Assembly: GCA_028287135.1 (NCBI GenBank)
Contig: JAQBQE010000061.1
Location: 1-41,235 of the forward strand
Length of the DNA stretch: 41,235 nt
From: Myxococcales bacterium
GTDB taxonomy: Bacteria; Myxococcota_A; Polyangia; Haliangiales; Haliangiaceae
Direction: 5' to 3'
A model generated the notes under the pieces. That model was not told the DNA's origin, did not search any database, and worked only from the letters and a program-made list of their open reading frames with translations. The position numbers and the translations under genes are program-made. Positions 38,558 to 41,235 of the stretch are shown one piece after another; positions within the stretch are counted from its first letter, which is position 1; the number at the start of each line of letters is the position of its first letter.

Positions 38558-40057
38558 TCAGTCGATCTCGATCAGCACGTTCACGGCCGCACCCGTGGCG
38601 CGCAGGATCGTGATCTCGATGTACGGGCCGCTCAGCCACCGCCCCGTGAACACCTGCCACTCGGGGTGGCCCGAGTACTCCTCGAGCACACCGGTCTCCC
38701 GGATCTCGCGGACGCTCGCCACGTGCTGCGCCCGATACATCGCGATCAGCTCGTCGTACGGGCGGGAGAACTCGCCGTGGAGGAAGTCGTACGTGGCGAG
38801 TGCGCGGAGCAGGGCATCCGCCGCGACCTGGCGGGTGACCGCGAGATTGCCGGCGACCGGCGTGATCGGCTGGACGAGATCGAGCGGACGCGCATAGGCA
38901 TCGACGATCGCGCGATCCACCGCGGAGGTCAGCGCAGCGGTGCGTGCGGCGACCGACGGATAGAATCCACCGAACAGCGGCTCGAGCCGGGCCTCGACGG
39001 TCTGCAGGGTACCGGCCGCAAACGCATCGACGCGCGCAGCGCCGACGAGACCCGCAGTGTCGGAGCGAAAGGCGGCCGAGGCGGTACGCGCGGCGCCGTC
39101 CGCGAGCGCAGCCTCGAACGCGACGTCATCGACGGTCACGCCGGTCTGTGACCCGCACGCCAGGACCTCGATCGCCTCGCCGCAGCTCCCGAGGTCGACA
39201 GCACCCGCGGGCAGGCTCGCGAGGCAGCCCTGCATCGCCGTGGTGCAGGTCGGGCGCGGCCACAGATCGTAGGCATCACCCGCCGTGATGCCGAGCTTCT
39301 TGATCGCGAGCCCGAGACGGGCGGTCTTGGTGACCGTGGTTCCGGTTCCGACCGTGGCCGTGATCACGAGCTTCGCGCTGGTGCTGGTCGCACCGGCGAT
39401 CGCGAACGCGTGGTCGGGTGCGAGATCGATCTCGAAGTGCGTGCTGTCGGTGCGGCGGAGATAGGTGATCGCGACACCGTTGACGGTCGCCGATAACCCG
39501 GTCATCGCCGACGAGGTCCGGCCCTTGGCGCGGTAGACGACGGTGCCGCCGAGCACGACCGGCGTGAGCTCCGCGGTGAGGTAGACGCTCGATGCTCCGC
39601 CGAACGACACGAAGCGCGGGCGAACCACGATCCGCGAGGTCAACGAATCGGGGCGACCCGCGCTCGGCGGGAAGCTCGTGCGCACGAACTGGTTCACGCC
39701 GTCGACCAGGGTTCGCGCGGTCGACGCGGGCCACGTGACCTCGAACGCGCGCGCGCTGCGGACCGCGAAGTCGCCGTAGGGGTCGTCGATCACGAAGCCC
39801 ATGCCGTCGATCACGTTGCGGCTCGCGCGGCCGCGCACCGCGAACACCGCGCCATCCGGGGTCTCGCGACGCTCGAGCTCGCGGGTCATCCACATCGTGG
39901 TCTCGCCGGTGCGCACGCGCAGCTCGGAGTCGGCGTCCGCCTTGCCCTCGCCGCCGTCGTCCTCACCGACCTCGACCTCGTCGATGTCGAGCTCGTCGGC
40001 AGGGTCGGCGCACGCCGAGACGAGGAGGCTGGCAGCGAGGAGATGAGCGAGACGCAT
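38558..40057 (-). CDS. Secreted lipoprotein, unknown function
   Basis: 499 aa from ATG 40057 (MRLAHLLAASLLVSAC, Cys16); an ATG at 40081 gives an eight-residue longer version. After the lipobox comes an acidic linker (DELDIDEVEVGEDDGGEGKAD) of the type seen in the transglutaminase-elicitor protein. Residues ~45-240 are predicted beta-rich (VVRPRFVSFGGASSVYLTAELTPVVLGGTVVYRAKGR). A Cys-containing middle (PTCTTAMQGCLASLPAG...LGSCGEAIEVLACG) and a helical C-terminal part follow (DALLRALATYDFLHGEFSRPYDELIAMYRAQH), ending in a beta strand. No family is recognised. Confidence 0.82.
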   Translation of the reverse strand: MRLAHLLAASLLVSACADPADELDIDEVEVGEDDGGEGKADADSELRVRTGETTMWMTRELERRETPDGAVFAVRGRASRNVIDGMGFVIDDPYGDFAVRSARAFEVTWPASTARTLVDGVNQFVRTSFPPSAGRPDSLTSRIVVRPRFVSFGGASSVYLTAELTPVVLGGTVVYRAKGRTSSAMTGLSATVNGVAITYLRRTDSTHFEIDLAPDHAFAIAGATSTSAKLVITATVGTGTTVTKTARLGLAIKKLGITAGDAYDLWPRPTCTTAMQGCLASLPAGAVDLGSCGEAIEVLACGSQTGVTVDDVAFEAALADGAARTASAAFRSDTAGLVGAARVDAFAAGTLQTVEARLEPLFGGFYPSVAARTAALTSAVDRAIVDAYARPLDLVQPITPVAGNLAVTRQVAADALLRALATYDFLHGEFSRPYDELIAMYRAQHVASVREIRETGVLEEYSGHPEWQVFTGRWLSGPYIEITILRATGAAVNVLIEID

Positions 40058-40207
40058 GGCGCGCCGCGTTGCAAGGAGCATGCGGGTTCGTACGCGCGGC
40101 GATGATCGGAGTTCCAGCGTGTTGCGACCACTCCACGGGGCGCGGACAGGGCGGTTTCGGTCCCTCCGGCTACTCGGCTAGCCAGCGTCTTGTAGGATTG
40201 GTGAGGT

Positions 40208-41107
40208 ATGGGGGACGAGCAGGCGCTGGGTGGGATCGTCGAGATCGAGTCCCGCACGTTCGCGGTGCCGTTCGAATGCCCGTGTTGCGGGGCCGCGGCC
40301 GATGCCGAGGTCGTCGTTCCGCTGAAGCGGGCGCCGGGCCGAACCCCTGCGAGCGATTCTGCGCGCCGCCTCGAGTTTCCCTATTGCGCGCGGTGCGTCG
40401 CGCACGTCGCGAGCTGGGAAGGCGCCGGGGTCACGTCCGCGGGGATCATGCTCGTCGGGATCCTTGCGAGCGTCGCGGTCGCGATCGTGTCGTCGGTCCT
40501 CGCGGGCCTCGTGCTGCTGGTCGGTGCGGTCGCGATCAGCGCAGGCGTCGTCACCCATCGGCGCGCACGCGCGGCGGCCGCATGTGGACCTGCATGCGCG
40601 TCGCCGGATGCTGCGGTCTCGTACCTCGGGTGGTCGGGCAACACGAGCTCGTTCTCGTTCCGGTCTCCGACCTACACGGCACGATTCGCCGAGCACAACT
40701 CCACAAAGCTGGTCAGCGTCAGCCCCGAGCTGCGGCGGTTGCTCGAAGGTCATCGAGTCGCGCGGCTCGCGGTGCCGACGCCGGCGGCAGCGGCGATGAC
40801 GGTGCCACCACCGCGCTCGACGCGCGAGTGGATCGCAAAGATCGAGAGCACGCCGGGGCGCGTGGCGCGACGACATCACCTCCAGGTCGCGCTCGACCTC
40901 GCGGCCACCGAGGAGGACAAGGCCGAGCTGATCCGCGCCGCGATGCGTAGCGACCTGGCGCCGCTCCGGGCACGGCTCGACAAGCTCTCCGGCTCGGCGA
41001 AGCATCGCGCACTCTCCGAGGCGATCGCGGAGATCCGTGCGGGCAACCTGCCGGTCGAGCTCCAGCAGGCCGAGCTCGCGGAGCTCGAACGCATGCGCGC
41101 GAGCTGA
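40208..41107 (+). CDS. Membrane protein with N-terminal zinc-type cysteine cluster
   Basis: 299 aa from ATG 40208. Residues 23-66 contain FECPCCGAA (C24, C26, C27) and YCARCV (C60, C63), a likely zinc-ribbon. Two membrane helices follow (GIMLVGILASVAVAIVSSVLAGLVLLVGAVAISAGV, ~79-114, possibly a hairpin). Residues ~125-170 hold a CGPACASP element and a beta segment (VSYLGWSGNTSSFSFRSPTYTARFAEHN). The C-terminal third is helical (HHLQVALDLAATEEDKAELIRAAMRSDLAPL). No named family is recognised. Possibly a stress- or envelope-associated protein; function unknown. Confidence 0.78.
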   Translation: MGDEQALGGIVEIESRTFAVPFECPCCGAAADAEVVVPLKRAPGRTPASDSARRLEFPYCARCVAHVASWEGAGVTSAGIMLVGILASVAVAIVSSVLAGLVLLVGAVAISAGVVTHRRARAAAACGPACASPDAAVSYLGWSGNTSSFSFRSPTYTARFAEHNSTKLVSVSPELRRLLEGHRVARLAVPTPAAAAMTVPPPRSTREWIAKIESTPGRVARRHHLQVALDLAATEEDKAELIRAAMRSDLAPLRARLDKLSGSAKHRALSEAIAEIRAGNLPVELQQAELAELERMRAS

Positions 41108-41126
41108 GACGTTCCACGAGGTGATC

Positions 41127-41234
41127 ATGACCCATCCGCAGGTGCTCGCCTATCTCGGCGAGCTCGCCGATCGGCGCGCGCCACGTGACGATCGTGCGCA
41201 AGCGTTCGTCGATCTCCACGTCGACCTGCTGTGA
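41127..41234 (+). CDS. Tiny ORF of 35 aa at window end
   Basis: ATG 41127 with GAGG at 41118-41121 and a TGA stop at 41232-41234; it starts 19 bp after the preceding stop. The product MTHPQVLAYLGELADRRAPR... is helical with no motif. It may be a genuine small protein co-transcribed with the membrane protein gene, or simply chance; the window ends one base later, so the context is unknown. Confidence 0.35.
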   Translation: MTHPQVLAYLGELADRRAPRDDRAQAFVDLHVDLL

Positions 41235-41235
41235 C

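Overview
The window is very GC-rich DNA (third codon positions mostly G or C) carrying several hallmarks of a myxobacterium (Myxococcota, probably in the Haliangium/Kofleriaceae/Sorangium neighbourhood): three Hanks-type Ser/Thr kinases, many secreted lipoproteins with Asp/Gly/Pro-rich linkers, two proteins with MYXO-CTERM-like C-terminal tails, and an ECF sigma/FecR pair. Taxonomy is an inference from gene content; there is no rRNA. I see no phage, IS, tRNA or CRISPR, so this looks like chromosomal DNA.

Layout. 1-1916 (minus): an MBL-fold hydrolase followed by two small, mutually similar lipoproteins. 2013-9420 (plus): an extracellular-enzyme block: a PD40/beta-propeller lipoprotein with a CxxCH motif, a transglutaminase-elicitor (GP42/Pep-13 type) lipoprotein with a P-domain, an LPMO-like protein with a predicted N-terminal His, a secretory-lipase-like alpha/beta hydrolase and a PL6/chondroitinase-B-like beta-helix protein. 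9421-9932: a non-coding stretch with a strong hairpin and degenerate tandem repeats. 9933-14330 (minus): a tightly coupled five-gene cluster (polysaccharide deacetylase lipoprotein, secreted barrel-like protein, ECF sigma factor, FecR-type membrane protein, Cys-rich lipoprotein), with a divergent barrel-like protein at 14280. 15049-17513 (minus): small Cys-rich lipoprotein, peptide chain release factor 3 (prfC), and upstream of prfC a small zinc-ribbon protein whose frame is interrupted by one UGA. 17672-18049 (plus): small membrane protein and terminator. 18133-24607 (minus): a 922-aa lipoprotein followed downstream by two adjacent Ser/Thr kinases. 24759-25834 (plus): TPR-like anchored protein and a DUF6918-like protein. 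25839-33298 (minus): an OPA-type MFS transporter, a receiver-HATPase protein, a STAS/zinc-ribbon protein, a DedA protein, an unknown protein, and (most upstream) a 941-aa repeat-rich protein with a GspE/MshE N-terminal-like domain. 33521-38326 (plus): Ser/Thr kinase, TPR/PEGA-like protein and multi-Ig/LamG lipoprotein in overlapping succession. 38327-40057: inverted GAGCCC/GGGCTC repeats and a convergent lipoprotein gene. 40208-41234 (plus): a zinc-site membrane protein and a tiny ORF.

The most notable observation is the gene at 17127-17513 (minus). It keeps one frame across an internal TGA (17343-17345) through to a conserved-looking CPxC...CxxC zinc ribbon. A 7-bp hairpin with a GGUC apical loop starts 14 nt after the TGA, with its loop about 20 nt away, the geometry of a bacterial SECIS element. 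I propose a selenoprotein with Sec at residue 57. Second is the bacterial transglutaminase-elicitor protein carrying VWNQPV, the core of the Phytophthora Pep-13 elicitor, fused to a P-domain, with its Shine-Dalgarno inside a hairpin.

Start codons were chosen from signal peptides, overlaps and Shine-Dalgarno-like sequences and are uncertain where stated.
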